A stretch of 64,000 nucleotides of DNA, taken from the NCBI GenBank assembly GCA_024742475.1, contig JANSYI010000030.1:1-64000 (forward strand), read 5' to 3'. The notes under the pieces were generated by a model. That model was not told where the DNA came from, did not search any database, and saw only the letters and a program-made list of their open reading frames with translations. A program made the translations under genes and the position numbers. The stretch is from a bacterium. Lineage in GTDB: Bacteria; Myxococcota_A; Polyangia; Nannocystales; Nannocystaceae. Every line of letters begins with the position of its first letter. The stretch's first letter is position 1. Shown here in pieces: positions 7,934-17,008 of this stretch.

Positions 7934-10768
7934 TCAGCCCGCGTGCTGAAGGGCTGCTCGGGCGCGCGCGAGCTTGGCCGGAGGAGCCTCGGCCGCGAGC
8001 TTCACCGCCCGCTGCAGAAGAGGCCGCGCCTGCGGTCCTCGAGCTGTCGCGATGAGGACCTCCCCGAGCGCGACCAAGATGTCGATGTGGTCGGTGTGGG
8101 TGGGGTCGAGGGTCGCGTCTGCGATGCGTTGGGCGGCCAGAAGCTCCGCCTCGGCGTCTTCGAAGGCCCCGCGCGCGAGCAAGACGCGTCCGAGGGTGGT
8201 GCGGGCCAGCATGACCTTGGGGTGGGCGTCACCGTAGGAGGCGACGCGGTTGGCCACGCCACGTCGCGCTTGGGCGAGGGCCTCGTCCAGTTCCCCCTGG
8301 GCGAGAGCGACCTCTGCGAGGTCGACGTAGACGGTGCCGAAGTCGGCGTGGCCTTCGGGGAGCGTCGCCTCGTAGAATGCGAGCACCCCCAAGTAGCGTG
8401 CCTCGGCTTCTTTGAAGTCGCCCCGGTTGGCGGCGTTCGAGGCCAGGTTCAGCAGCGCCGTGCCGTAGGCCCCGTGCTCCTTGCCGACGCTTTGTTCGTA
8501 GATCGCCAGCGCCTTCTCGTAGCGGGCTCGCGCCGCATCGAAGTCGCCGACCTCCTCGTCGAGCAGGCCGATGTTGAGGTGGGACGCGGCGACGTCGGGG
8601 TGGGGGCCGTCGTGCAGGCCGCGGTCGATCTCGAGGGAGGTCTCGTGGGCCTTGCGTGCCTCGTCGAGCTTGCCCAGGTGGTGCAGCGCGTTGCCCAACG
8701 TGCCCCACGCGGCCGAGGTGTTGCGGTGCTGGCGGCCGTACACCTCCTCGGCGCTGGTGATCGCTCGCCTCGCGGAGGCTGCAGCTTGCCCGAAGTCGCC
8801 TGCGTTCTGGGCGAGGATCGCCTGGGTGAACTGGATGTTGAGCTGCATCATCGGTTGGTCGCGCGCACGCACGGCCGCGACCTCGGCCGCCCGCGCCGCC
8901 CAGGCCCCCGCTTTGGCGTCGTTGAGCCCGTAGCCATGCGCGCGCGCGAGCAGCAGCCACACGTTGGCTTCGAGGCGAGCGTCGTCGGCTCGGGCCGCGG
9001 CCTCGGGGGCGGTAGCGAGCAGCTCGATCGCCTCGGTGTGTTTTTCGACCCGGATGAGCGCGTTGCCGTAGTTTTGCAGATACCGCGCGGTGAGGGGAGG
9101 GTGCCCCACGGCCTCGATACGATCGCGAAGCCCGGCGTAGACGTCGAGGGCGGCGATCTGCTGCCCTGCGATGCCGAGAGCGTCGGCGCGGTCGACCCCG
9201 AGCTGCAGCTGCTTCCACTCCTTGCGGACGGCGGGAGCGTCGGGGGGAGGCACCAGAGACTGAAGCGCCTCTGCGTCGGCACAGGTCTTCACCGAGGGCA
9301 TCGCGCCTTCGATGCGCGTGGCTGCCTGCACGGCAGTTGCGTCGGCCTCTTCGAACACCGACAGCAAGATGTCGACCTTCTCGAGCCGCCGATCGAGGCA
9401 CAGCATGCGGCGGTCGAAGAGGGCGGCGGACTGCTCGTTGCGCAGCATGTGGGCTTCGCACGCGTCGAGGTGGCCCGCCTGCCAGTCGTCGACGAACGCG
9501 CTCGCGGCCACCTCCACGGCTTCGATGGCCACGGCGGAGGCGGCGGGGTCGGCCTTGGTGAACGCGGATCGCAGGGAGCGCTTGCGGGCGTCGTTCCAGA
9601 CGGCTCGTGTCTCGTCGCTCCCGTCGTCACACGAGGGGGGCGGTGGGGCGCGGCGGCTCATCGCGACCGCGAGCGCACCGGAGACGACGCCCACCGCTGC
9701 GAGCCCGTAGGCGACCTGGCGGGGCCTCCGGCCGGGCTGCCGATGAAGGGCACGCAGCAGCGACGGCATGTCGGGCCAGCGCGCGTCGGGATCGACTTCG
9801 AGCCCGCGGTCGATGGCCTCGGCGAGCCAGCGAGGCACGTCGGCGTCGCTGGGCGGAGGCCGGCGCGTACCCGTGCAGACGTTGCGCCTCAGCTCGGCCA
9901 GCGAGTCGCCCGAAAAGGGGCGCTGGCCATACAGAGCCTCGTACAGCGCGATGCAGAACGAGAACTGGTCCGACTTGGCGTCGAGCTGCTTTGCGTCCTC
10001 GGGGGCCATGTAGGCGGGCGTGCCGAGCAAGCTGCCGGTGCGCGTGAGCGTGACGTCGGCAGCGCCAGCGTCGCCACTTTGCGCCGAGAGGAGGTCGTCG
10101 TCCGTCTCGTCTCGCTCCCCGAGCGCACCCACCAGGCCGAAATCGGTCACGCGCACCCGACCATCCCTACCGATGAGCACGTTGTCCGGCTTGAAGTCGC
10201 GGTGCACGAGCCCTTCGCCGTGGGCCGCCGCCAACCCTGCTCCGGCCGCTCGGTACACGTTCACCACCTCGCGCCACTGCCGGGGTTGCTTGGACCAGTC
10301 GCGCAGGGTCCCTCCGTCGACGTACTCCATCGCGATGAAGCTCTGGCCCGTGTCCATCTGCGCCACCTCGAAGACGGTGATGACGTTGGGGTGGGAGAGC
10401 TTGGCCATCGCTCGGGCTTCGCGGAGCATCCGGTGCACCGCTGCGGTTCCACCGGTGGCCAGCAGCCCCGCCCGCAGCACCTTGACCGCGACCCGACGGT
10501 GCAGGTCGGGGTCGTAGGCGAGCACGACCTCACCCATCGAACCGGCGCCCAGCTGGTCCACGGTGATGAAGCGCCCGACCTGTGTGCCGCGACGAAGCGG
10601 TGGCGCTGGGGAGCCGCCGCCGGCCGAGAGCGCGGTCTCGGCGTTCGCGTCGGGGGGCTGGATGGTCGACGCGGTCGCCTGCGCGGTCTCATCCTCGGGG
10701 TTCACCCCCGCAGTGTATCCGTCGATTCTCCCCCGGGTAACGCCGCGCAGGGTGTTTGTTTCGCGCAT
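7934..10768 (-). CDS. Hanks-type Ser/Thr protein kinase with C-terminal TPR region
   Basis: The product is about 944 residues. The kinase domain lies near residues 65-330: a glycine loop LGAGSMGEVV, the Lys in VAVKVL, the catalytic HRDFKPDN (from 189), DFG, and the activation-loop end GTPAYMAPE. One membrane segment follows near 350-370, then a long periplasmic-side region with many TPR units (for example GTLGNALHHLGKLDEARKAH and LNIGLLDEEVGDFDAARARY). Such kinases are abundant in myxobacteria and sense protein partners through the TPR part. The start is uncertain: ATG at 10768 or GTG at 10705. The kinase precedes two sigma factors on the same strand, a context seen for kinase-controlled ECF factors. 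Confidence 0.92.
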   Translation of the reverse strand: MRETNTLRGVTRGRIDGYTAGVNPEDETAQATASTIQPPDANAETALSAGGGSPAPPLRRGTQVGRFITVDQLGAGSMGEVVLAYDPDLHRRVAVKVLRAGLLATGGTAAVHRMLREARAMAKLSHPNVITVFEVAQMDTGQSFIAMEYVDGGTLRDWSKQPRQWREVVNVYRAAGAGLAAAHGEGLVHRDFKPDNVLIGRDGRVRVTDFGLVGALGERDETDDDLLSAQSGDAGAADVTLTRTGSLLGTPAYMAPEDAKQLDAKSDQFSFCIALYEALYGQRPFSGDSLAELRRNVCTGTRRPPPSDADVPRWLAEAIDRGLEVDPDARWPDMPSLLRALHRQPGRRPRQVAYGLAAVGVVSGALAVAMSRRAPPPPSCDDGSDETRAVWNDARKRSLRSAFTKADPAASAVAIEAVEVAASAFVDDWQAGHLDACEAHMLRNEQSAALFDRRMLCLDRRLEKVDILLSVFEEADATAVQAATRIEGAMPSVKTCADAEALQSLVPPPDAPAVRKEWKQLQLGVDRADALGIAGQQIAALDVYAGLRDRIEAVGHPPLTARYLQNYGNALIRVEKHTEAIELLATAPEAAARADDARLEANVWLLLARAHGYGLNDAKAGAWAARAAEVAAVRARDQPMMQLNIQFTQAILAQNAGDFGQAAASARRAITSAEEVYGRQHRNTSAAWGTLGNALHHLGKLDEARKAHETSLEIDRGLHDGPHPDVAASHLNIGLLDEEVGDFDAARARYEKALAIYEQSVGKEHGAYGTALLNLASNAANRGDFKEAEARYLGVLAFYEATLPEGHADFGTVYVDLAEVALAQGELDEALAQARRGVANRVASYGDAHPKVMLARTTLGRVLLARGAFEDAEAELLAAQRIADATLDPTHTDHIDILVALGEVLIATARGPQARPLLQRAVKLAAEAPPAKLARARAALQHAG

Positions 10769-10847
10769 CTTTTGGGTCCAAGAAACGACGCGAAGGGGAA
10801 GCCGAATCGTGTCGCGGTGCGTTCACAGCCGCCACGTCTTCGGACGT

Positions 10848-10853
10848 AGGAGG
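10848..10853 (+). promoter_or_regulatory. Shine-Dalgarno sequence deciding the start of the VWA lipoprotein gene
   Basis: A perfect AGGAGG sits only 2 bases before an ATG at 10856 but 8 bases before the in-frame ATG at 10862. The second spacing is the usual one, so 10862 (MKRRW) is the better start. Confidence 0.7.
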
Positions 10854-10861
10854 AGATGACG

Positions 10862-12283
10862 ATGAAACGACGATGGATGATGACCGCTTTGGCGACCAGC
10901 GTGGTCGCAAGTTGCACACCCGTGGAGGCCGACACGGCCGAGCCCGCCCCGCTCGAGGTCGAGAACGCACCGATACCCCAGACCCCGGACCCGCCGGCCC
11001 AACCCTCGAACCATCCCAGCCGCGCGGGCAGCCTCTCGGTCGAGATCATTCCGCAGTACGCGAAGGTCGTCGCGGGCGACCGCGGTCACATGGACGTTCT
11101 GGTGCGTCTGCAGGCCGATGAGGTGCCCGGTGCCGAACGGCCCCCGCTCGACCTGGCCCTGGTGCTGGATCGAAGCGGCAGCATGGCCGGGGAGAAGCTG
11201 GCCGCAGCAAAACAAGCCGCGATGGAGACGGTGCGTAAGCTCGAGCCCGACGACCACCTCACGTTCGTCTCGTACGACGACCGCGTCAGAGTGCACACGC
11301 ACCGGGCCAAGGTGGGGGACGGCAAGGCGCTGCGGCGACAGATCCTCCGCATCGACGACGGTGGCGGCACGGCCCTCGGCCCCGCGTTGCGCAGCGGGCT
11401 CGACGAGCTCACCGGGGCGCAGCGTGGCGACGACGTCCTCGCGCACCTGATGCTGCTCAGCGACGGGCAGGCGAACGAGGGGGAGGCGCGCCCGCACGTG
11501 CTCGCGGCATGGGCGGCCGAGGCCGCCGGACGGGGCGTGGCGACGTCCACCCTCGGCGTCGGCCTCGACTACAACGAAGACCTCATGACCAAGATCGCCG
11601 ACGCGGGCGGGGGGCGATACCACTTCATCGAGGATGGCTCGAAGGTCCCCGAGATCCTCGGCGATGAGTTCGCTGGGCTCACCGCCACCGTCGCGCGCAA
11701 CGTCACGGTCGGGGTGGAGGGCGCCGCGGGCATCGAGGTCGGGGAGATTCCCGGCTACCCCAACGCAATCGACGGCGACGCCGTCGTGGCGAAGGTTGGT
11801 TCGCTGTCCGCCGGTCGCAAGCGCGAGCTGTTGGTGCGCATGGACTACGCGCCGCCGCAGGGGCAGAGCATGGCGCTGGGCACCTTCACGCTGCGCTTCC
11901 GGGACGTCCTCGACGATGGCAAGCCGGTCGAGCTGGTCCTCGAGCCCTCGGTCGGGGTGACCGACGACCCCGCGGCGGCCGAGGCGTCCGAGAACTATGT
12001 GGTCACGGTGCGCGCCCAGGAGATCGACGTCGCCGCGGCGCTCCAGTCTGCATCGGAGCACGTCAACGATGGCCGGTTCGACGACGCGCGTCAGGGGTTG
12101 CAGCAGAAGGCGGAGACGCTGCGGAAGCAGGCGGCAGAGAACCCCGACGTGAACTACGCGCCGATGATCGAAGACCTCGAGGAGGCGGAGAAGGGCCTCG
12201 ACGAGGCCAAGGACAGCGCGATCGGCCGCAAGCTGTACCAGAAGAAGTCCAAGGCGAAGGCCTACAGGAAGCGGAAGAAGTAA
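10862..12283 (+). CDS. VWA-domain lipoprotein
   Basis: This 473-residue predicted lipoprotein starts MKRRWMMTALATSVVASC, with the lipobox VASC. A Pro-rich linker follows. A von Willebrand factor A domain occupies about residues 95-275, with an intact MIDAS motif DRSGSM, a Thr in GGGTALGPAL and an Asp in LLSDGQANEGEARP. A beta-rich region typical of bacterial VWA proteins of the YfbK kind follows. The C-terminus (about 375-473) is a charged helical part ending in Lys/Arg. Metal-dependent adhesion or complex formation at the envelope is likely; the partner is unknown. It is divergent from the kinase gene. Confidence 0.88.
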   Translation: MKRRWMMTALATSVVASCTPVEADTAEPAPLEVENAPIPQTPDPPAQPSNHPSRAGSLSVEIIPQYAKVVAGDRGHMDVLVRLQADEVPGAERPPLDLALVLDRSGSMAGEKLAAAKQAAMETVRKLEPDDHLTFVSYDDRVRVHTHRAKVGDGKALRRQILRIDDGGGTALGPALRSGLDELTGAQRGDDVLAHLMLLSDGQANEGEARPHVLAAWAAEAAGRGVATSTLGVGLDYNEDLMTKIADAGGGRYHFIEDGSKVPEILGDEFAGLTATVARNVTVGVEGAAGIEVGEIPGYPNAIDGDAVVAKVGSLSAGRKRELLVRMDYAPPQGQSMALGTFTLRFRDVLDDGKPVELVLEPSVGVTDDPAAAEASENYVVTVRAQEIDVAAALQSASEHVNDGRFDDARQGLQQKAETLRKQAAENPDVNYAPMIEDLEEAEKGLDEAKDSAIGRKLYQKKSKAKAYRKRKK

Positions 12284-12323
12284 GCGCTTGCCCAGGCGGG
12301 TCGTCGCGGTGTCTCATGCGGCG

Positions 12324-14381
12324 ATGACTCGCTCGGCTCCCGTTTGCCTGGTGTCGCTCCTGCTCGCGCTCGGCTGCGCCCCGCCCAACGCCGCCCAGCC
12401 GTACCCGTCGGCCGCGCCCGAGGTGGGTGCGGCAGCGCCCGCAGCCGACGCTGAGCCCGAGCCCGAGTCAGCGCCCGCGGTCGAGGGCATCGCAAAGTAC
12501 TTCGACCGCGAGGTCGACCTCGCGCCGTTCTTGGCGGGCTTCCCCTACGGCCGGATGCGCGTCGACCTCGAGCACGGGAAGCTCTTCTACTACGAGCTCG
12601 GCGAGCGCTACACGCTCAAGATGCTCGAGATCCCCAAGTCGGGGCGGTGGGCTCTGGAGACGGGCGCGACGATCTCCGAGGTGGACTGGTCCAAGCGCAG
12701 CTTGTGGGGACTCCACCTGCACGCCCCGTCGAACACGCTGTGGCTGCACGCAGACGCGTCCAACGACGAGGTCATGAACCTGTGGACGCTCTCGTTGGAC
12801 TCGGGCGCGCTCGAGCAGATCACCGAGCACGACTACGTCTATGGGTACGGCTTCAGCGAGGACGACGCGCAGGTCGCCTACCTGCCGCGCGCGGGGAAGA
12901 AGGCGCCGTTCTCCACCTGCCTGCGCGTGCGCGAGGTCGCCAGCGGCAAGGAGCGCGAGGTCGTGTGCGACTCTCCCAAGCTCACCTTCACCTGGTCGGA
13001 CATTCGATTCACGCCCGACGGCGACGAGGTGTTCTTCAACGCCCAGGTCAGCGGCGACCGCACCAAGGGGCAGCTCGTGCGGGTCGACCTGCGTAAGGCC
13101 AAGCCCAAGGTCGAGCTGGTCACCAACGCGAAGGTGTCGCGCAACTCGCCCTCGCCCCTCGAGGGCTGGCTGGGCAACGAGCTGCTCTACACGGCCAACG
13201 ACGACGGCTACAGCAACCTCTACGCCTACGACCGCGTCACCAAGAAGACGCGGCAGATCACCCGGTTCACCGAAGACCTCTCCGCCGAACGCAGCGGCGA
13301 CAAGGTGCTCGGCGTGCACAAGACGCCGGCCGGGTCCACCGTGGTGCTCGTCGATCCCAAGACCTCCAAGGTGCTCGAGCAGCGCAAGTTCAGCGGCTCG
13401 GTCTCGTTGGCCGACGCGCACGGCGACCGCGCCTACCTCACGCAAACCTCGCCCGACATCTACCTCGAGGGCTACTCCATGCGTCGCGGCGGCGACGTGC
13501 TCGGCGACATGGAGACGGTGGTCTCGCTCGACCCCGCGCTCGAAGAGAAGCTCGTCGCGTGCAAGGCGAGCACGGTCGAGATCCCCACGTTCGACGAGGA
13601 CCCCGAGACCGGCAAGACCCGTACGCTGCACGCGTTCCTGCTCGAGCCGCGTGACCCGCTCCCGCCCGAGCAGCAGATGGCGATGATCACCGCCTTCTAC
13701 GGGGGGCGAAACGGCTACAGCAAGTTCGACAACATCATGTGTGCCGCCGGCCTGACGGTGCTCAGCCCCGCGGTGCGCGGCAGCTCGGGCTTTGGCAAGG
13801 ACTTCTACTCGCTCAACGACAAGGACCTCGGCGGCGACGAGATCGTCGATGTGTTCTACGCTGCCCGCTGGCTCGAGGAGCGCACGGGGCTCTCCCCGCG
13901 TCGCATCGGGGTCAAGGGAGGCAGCCACGGCGGCTACGCCACGATGCGTGCGCTGACGTTCCCGCCGACCACGAACGGACGCAACGAGTCGTATCCCTTG
14001 GGCTTCGGCATGGCCCACGCTGGCTTCAGCGACATCAAGACCTTCTACGACGCGACCAACATCCCCGACTGGGTCGTGCTCGAGAGCGGCGACCCGAACG
14101 TGGCCAAGGAGCTCGCCACGATGAAGGACCGCAGCCCGATGCAACACGTCGACCTGCTGCGGGCGCCGCTCCTGCTCACGCACGGCAGCCAGGACTGGCG
14201 CGTACCCGTCGATGAGAGCCGGCAGTTCGCCAAGGCGGCGCGCGAGCTCGAAAAGCCGGTGCAGTACGTCGAGATCGAAGGGCAGGGCCACCACATCGAG
14301 GGGCTCGCGCTTCAGGTGCAGGTCTATCAGGCGCGCTTCGACTTCCTCGCCGCAGTGGCCAAGGCCGCCGCAGCACAGTGA
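12324..14381 (+). CDS. S9 family (prolyl oligopeptidase) lipoprotein
   Basis: The 685-residue product begins with a signal MTRSAPVCLVSLLLALGC, lipobox ALGC, and an Ala/Pro/Glu linker. Residues about 70-420 form a beta-propeller (repeated W/Y-rich strands). The C-terminal alpha/beta hydrolase has the nucleophile in GGSHGGY, a supporting AVRGSSGFGKDF, the acid in HGSQDWRVP and the catalytic His in GQGHHIEG. All three catalytic residues are present, so it should cleave peptides after proline or a related residue outside the cytoplasm. I chose the ATG at 12324; a longer frame begins at 12288. It lies 40 bp after the VWA lipoprotein and may be co-transcribed with it. Confidence 0.92.
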   Translation: MTRSAPVCLVSLLLALGCAPPNAAQPYPSAAPEVGAAAPAADAEPEPESAPAVEGIAKYFDREVDLAPFLAGFPYGRMRVDLEHGKLFYYELGERYTLKMLEIPKSGRWALETGATISEVDWSKRSLWGLHLHAPSNTLWLHADASNDEVMNLWTLSLDSGALEQITEHDYVYGYGFSEDDAQVAYLPRAGKKAPFSTCLRVREVASGKEREVVCDSPKLTFTWSDIRFTPDGDEVFFNAQVSGDRTKGQLVRVDLRKAKPKVELVTNAKVSRNSPSPLEGWLGNELLYTANDDGYSNLYAYDRVTKKTRQITRFTEDLSAERSGDKVLGVHKTPAGSTVVLVDPKTSKVLEQRKFSGSVSLADAHGDRAYLTQTSPDIYLEGYSMRRGGDVLGDMETVVSLDPALEEKLVACKASTVEIPTFDEDPETGKTRTLHAFLLEPRDPLPPEQQMAMITAFYGGRNGYSKFDNIMCAAGLTVLSPAVRGSSGFGKDFYSLNDKDLGGDEIVDVFYAARWLEERTGLSPRRIGVKGGSHGGYATMRALTFPPTTNGRNESYPLGFGMAHAGFSDIKTFYDATNIPDWVVLESGDPNVAKELATMKDRSPMQHVDLLRAPLLLTHGSQDWRVPVDESRQFAKAARELEKPVQYVEIEGQGHHIEGLALQVQVYQARFDFLAAVAKAAAAQ

Positions 14382-14382
14382 G

Positions 14383-15315
14383 TCATTCTTCGATCCGCGA
14401 CAGCCGCTGCTGGGCGAAGGTCGCGGCGTCGTGCAGGTCGGCCTCGCGGTAGCGGCTCAGCAGGGACTCGTAGCGGGCCGCGGGGTCGAAGTTGGTCTGC
14501 CTGTGGAGCTTGCGCAGGCAGACCGGACACAGCGACAGCGGTGAGCGGTCGAGCTCCTCGGCGTGGTTCACGCCGTTCATGATGCAGGCGTAGTGGGTGC
14601 AGTGTGCCATCCCGAACATGTGGCCCGTCTCATGCGCGAGGATCTTGAACGCGCGCTCGTTGGCTTTGCGCGGCTCGCCGGCATAACGCGCGAGGCTGAA
14701 GACGCCGGTCCGGTTGCGCGTGGAGGCGTAGCCGAAGACGAAGTTGAAATCCTCGCCGGGGTAGAGGTCGACCATCGTCAGGCCGATCATCGCGTAGGCG
14801 TCCGCGGGGAGTCGCTGCTCGAGCTGGCCGAGCATCTCGGGCGCCAGCCACTGTTCGCGGCCCGCGTTGTGGCGTCGTCGGACCTCGAGTTCGCTCAGCG
14901 CGAGGGTGGGGAGGACGACGACGGGCAGCGCGAAGTAGTCGGAGGCGAAGGCGCGCAACGAGTCGGTGGCGGGCACGACTCCGAGCGGCTGGATGTAGAG
15001 CGTGCCTCGGCCGTCCGCGCCCGGTCGGTTGGGTCCGGCCAGCCAGAAGTCTCCTACGCTCTGCGGCTCCTCGGGGTGCACGCTCAGCCAGTCGTTCGGC
15101 CCCGGGCTGGCAAGGGGGCGAAAGTCTTCGGGGTGGGACTCGAAGGCACGGCGAGCCGCGGGCGGCAGGTCCGAGAGGTTGTCGAGCGCTCTCGAGGGCT
15201 GCGCCCGCGCGGGTGGGGAGGGTGTTGGCGCCGGGGCCTGCGAGCTGTCACCGCACCCGAGCACCGCGCTCAACACACACACTGCCGCTGCGCGCCTCAC
15301 CTCCGGTACCGACAC
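14383..15315 (-). CDS. Archaemetzincin-like metallopeptidase, predicted lipoprotein
   Basis: This 310-residue product carries the archaemetzincin (M54) signature HETGHMFGMAHC, then Cys after four residues, then IM, and about 16 residues later CPVC. These give the three catalytic His plus the structural Cys4 zinc site of the family. Upstream, LYIQPLG and LSELEVRRRHNAGREQW fit the metzincin N-terminal sheet. It starts with a lipoprotein signal (AAAVCVLSAVLGC; GTG start at 15315). Most archaemetzincins are cytoplasmic, so the signal is unusual. It ends 1 base from the convergent S9 gene. The substrate is unknown; an aminopeptidase activity is reported for the human relative. Confidence 0.87.
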   Translation of the reverse strand: MSVPEVRRAAAVCVLSAVLGCGDSSQAPAPTPSPPARAQPSRALDNLSDLPPAARRAFESHPEDFRPLASPGPNDWLSVHPEEPQSVGDFWLAGPNRPGADGRGTLYIQPLGVVPATDSLRAFASDYFALPVVVLPTLALSELEVRRRHNAGREQWLAPEMLGQLEQRLPADAYAMIGLTMVDLYPGEDFNFVFGYASTRNRTGVFSLARYAGEPRKANERAFKILAHETGHMFGMAHCTHYACIMNGVNHAEELDRSPLSLCPVCLRKLHRQTNFDPAARYESLLSRYREADLHDAATFAQQRLSRIEE

Positions 15316-15393
15316 CCGCGACGCGCCGAGGTTTCACGCCACCCGGACCTTGGGACTTTCTGCCGCCCAGGGTCGGACGTAGACTCGGCGCCG

Positions 15394-15690
15394 ATGTCCA
15401 CGCGGTCTGAGACTTGGGAACCCCCCGGAGGCTGGGATGCGTTTCGTCGTGGAGACGACGTGGAGGAGCTGGCCTGGGAGGTGTTGGCTGGATGGCACTA
15501 TATGAACCCGACCGCGCAGACGTCGGTGTGGGAGTCTCCGACCGGTGCCACAGCGTACCTCGCGTTCGACCCGAGCCATCGACTCATCGAGGTCGTGCTC
15601 GGGCGCGGCGCCGCAGAGGATCTCGAGCTTGACGACTTCGCGGCGCGCCTGAAGACGCTCGGGATCAGGCCCAGCGACGCTCCCCGTTGA
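15394..15690 (+). CDS. Small hypothetical protein
   Basis: This 98-residue soluble acidic protein starts MSTRSETWEPPGGW and has a central AWEVLAGWHYMNP and IEVVLGRGAAEDLELDDF. It has no signal or membrane segment. I do not recognise a family. Codon use is like its neighbours, and it sits 45 bp before the bactofilin gene on the same strand. Earlier in-frame starts exist, but they would run through the archaemetzincin gene on the other strand. Confidence 0.62.
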   Translation: MSTRSETWEPPGGWDAFRRGDDVEELAWEVLAGWHYMNPTAQTSVWESPTGATAYLAFDPSHRLIEVVLGRGAAEDLELDDFAARLKTLGIRPSDAPR

Positions 15691-15734
15691 TCCGGCCGGT
15701 GGAACGCGGGCAGGCCCGCTGATAAGGTCGAGCC

Positions 15735-16253
15735 ATGTTCGGTCTGTTCCGCAAGAAGCAGCCTCAGGAGGCGCAGACCGAGGAGGAGCCCAAGGCGCTT
15801 CCCGAGCCCTCGTCCACGCCAAGCGAGAGCGCCGAGGACAAGGTCCTCAAGGACGCGGTGGAAGCGATGCTCGTCGAGCAGGCTTCGGCCGAGGTCGAGG
15901 CCCCTGCCCCGAGCGCGCCCGAGCCAGGCCCTGCAACCAACGTGATCGGCGCTGACATGCACATCGCGGGCTCCCTCGCGAGCACGAGCGCCATCGTCGT
16001 CCTCGGCGAGATCGAGGGCAACGTCGCCGGGACCGCCGTCACCGTGGAGGAAGACGGCGCGATCAAGGGGGACATCGCTGCCACGGCCGACGTCACCATC
16101 CGCGGCTCGGTCGTCGGAAACCTCGGCGTCGACGGCAAGCTCACGATCTCACCCACGGGCAGGGTCGAAGGCGGCGTCGAGGCGCGCGCGATCGCCATCG
16201 ATGAGGGCGGCGAGCTCCGTGGACGCTGCATGATGCGCGCATCAGGCCGCTAG
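15735..16253 (+). CDS. Bactofilin (polymer-forming cytoskeletal protein)
   Basis: The 172-residue product has a short amphipathic N-terminus (MFGLFRKKQ) likely to touch the membrane, a charged linker, and a bactofilin core near residues 70-165: VIGADMHIAGSLASTS, then repeated beta-helix strands with G-x-V or G-x-I turns (GEIEGNVAGTAV, IKGDIAATADVTIRGSVVGNL, GRVEGGVEARAI). Bactofilins polymerise without nucleotide and organise envelope or polar structures. The C-terminal RCMMRASGR is Arg-rich. Its stop overlaps the stop of the convergent steroid-reductase gene. Confidence 0.9.
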   Translation: MFGLFRKKQPQEAQTEEEPKALPEPSSTPSESAEDKVLKDAVEAMLVEQASAEVEAPAPSAPEPGPATNVIGADMHIAGSLASTSAIVVLGEIEGNVAGTAVTVEEDGAIKGDIAATADVTIRGSVVGNLGVDGKLTISPTGRVEGGVEARAIAIDEGGELRGRCMMRASGR

Positions 16254-17008
16254 AGTACGAACGGAATCAGCGCCCGGCGCTCGGACGGGTAGTTCTCGAA
16301 CTTCTCGCGGTACCAGCGGTGGTTGGCGAGCGCACGTGGGCCCACGTTGGCGGCGGTGTAGAGCGCGAACGCGAGGCCGGGGAGCGACCAAGTGGCGATG
16401 GCGAAGCCGGTCCACTCCACGATCTCGCCGAGGTAGTTCGGGCTGCTGACCACGCGGAAGAGGCCGCCCTTGGGGATCTTGTAGCCGGTCTCGCCGGGCT
16501 TGCGCAGGTTGATGAGGATCTGATCGGAGGTGATGTTGATGAAGAATCCGGCGGCGAAGACCGCGACGCCCACGATGAAGCGCGGATCCCAGAGCCACGA
16601 CACGTCGTACGCGCCGAAGTGGCTCAGCCATGTCGCGTTGACGTAGGCGTTGAGCACGTTGAAGGCGATGGCCATCGCAGCGATCAACACCGGCATCGTC
16701 TTGCCCTTGGTGCGCAGCCGAAACGGAAAGATGAACGTGCGGTGGATGTAGTGGACCTGCCACAAGGACAGCAGGGCCAGCGGCACGAGGTCCCAGCGGT
16801 GCACACCCTGGGCGTAGAACCACAGGAACACGCCCACCGCGGGGAACTCCATCACGATCCAGCCCACGCGCGAGGGGATCTCGGGTCCCCAGCCGCGGCG
16901 AACGTGTCGACCATAGGGTGCGTTGATGAACAGAAGGGCCAGCAGGGTGACCGCCGCCAGGCCGATCTCCAGCCATGTCATCCAGGCGTGAAAGTCGGGG
17001 TCGTGCAT
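16250..17008 (-). CDS. Steroid 5-alpha-reductase family enzyme (3-oxo-5-alpha-steroid 4-dehydrogenase-like)
   Basis: This 252-residue integral membrane protein has about six hydrophobic segments. The C-terminus carries the family signature: IPKGGLFRVVSSPNYLGEIVEW, then NHRWYREKF, YPSERRALIPF. The NADPH-binding part and the Asn/His/Tyr conserved in SRD5A1 and plant DET2 are visible there. The family reduces the 4,5 double bond of 3-oxo steroids. The ATG at 17008 overlaps the stop of the upstream SDR gene (ATGA), so they are coupled. A frame starting at 17080 overlaps that gene too deeply. Family is sure; the true substrate, sterol or another enone lipid, is inference. Confidence 0.88.
   Translation of the reverse strand: MHDPDFHAWMTWLEIGLAAVTLLALLFINAPYGRHVRRGWGPEIPSRVGWIVMEFPAVGVFLWFYAQGVHRWDLVPLALLSLWQVHYIHRTFIFPFRLRTKGKTMPVLIAAMAIAFNVLNAYVNATWLSHFGAYDVSWLWDPRFIVGVAVFAAGFFINITSDQILINLRKPGETGYKIPKGGLFRVVSSPNYLGEIVEWTGFAIATWSLPGLAFALYTAANVGPRALANHRWYREKFENYPSERRALIPFVL

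Noticed and set aside
7820..10849. A 1009-codon plus-strand frame antisense to the Ser/Thr kinase
   Set aside because: It has no recognisable domain. The minus strand carries an unmistakable kinase with all catalytic motifs. Long antisense frames are common at this GC content.
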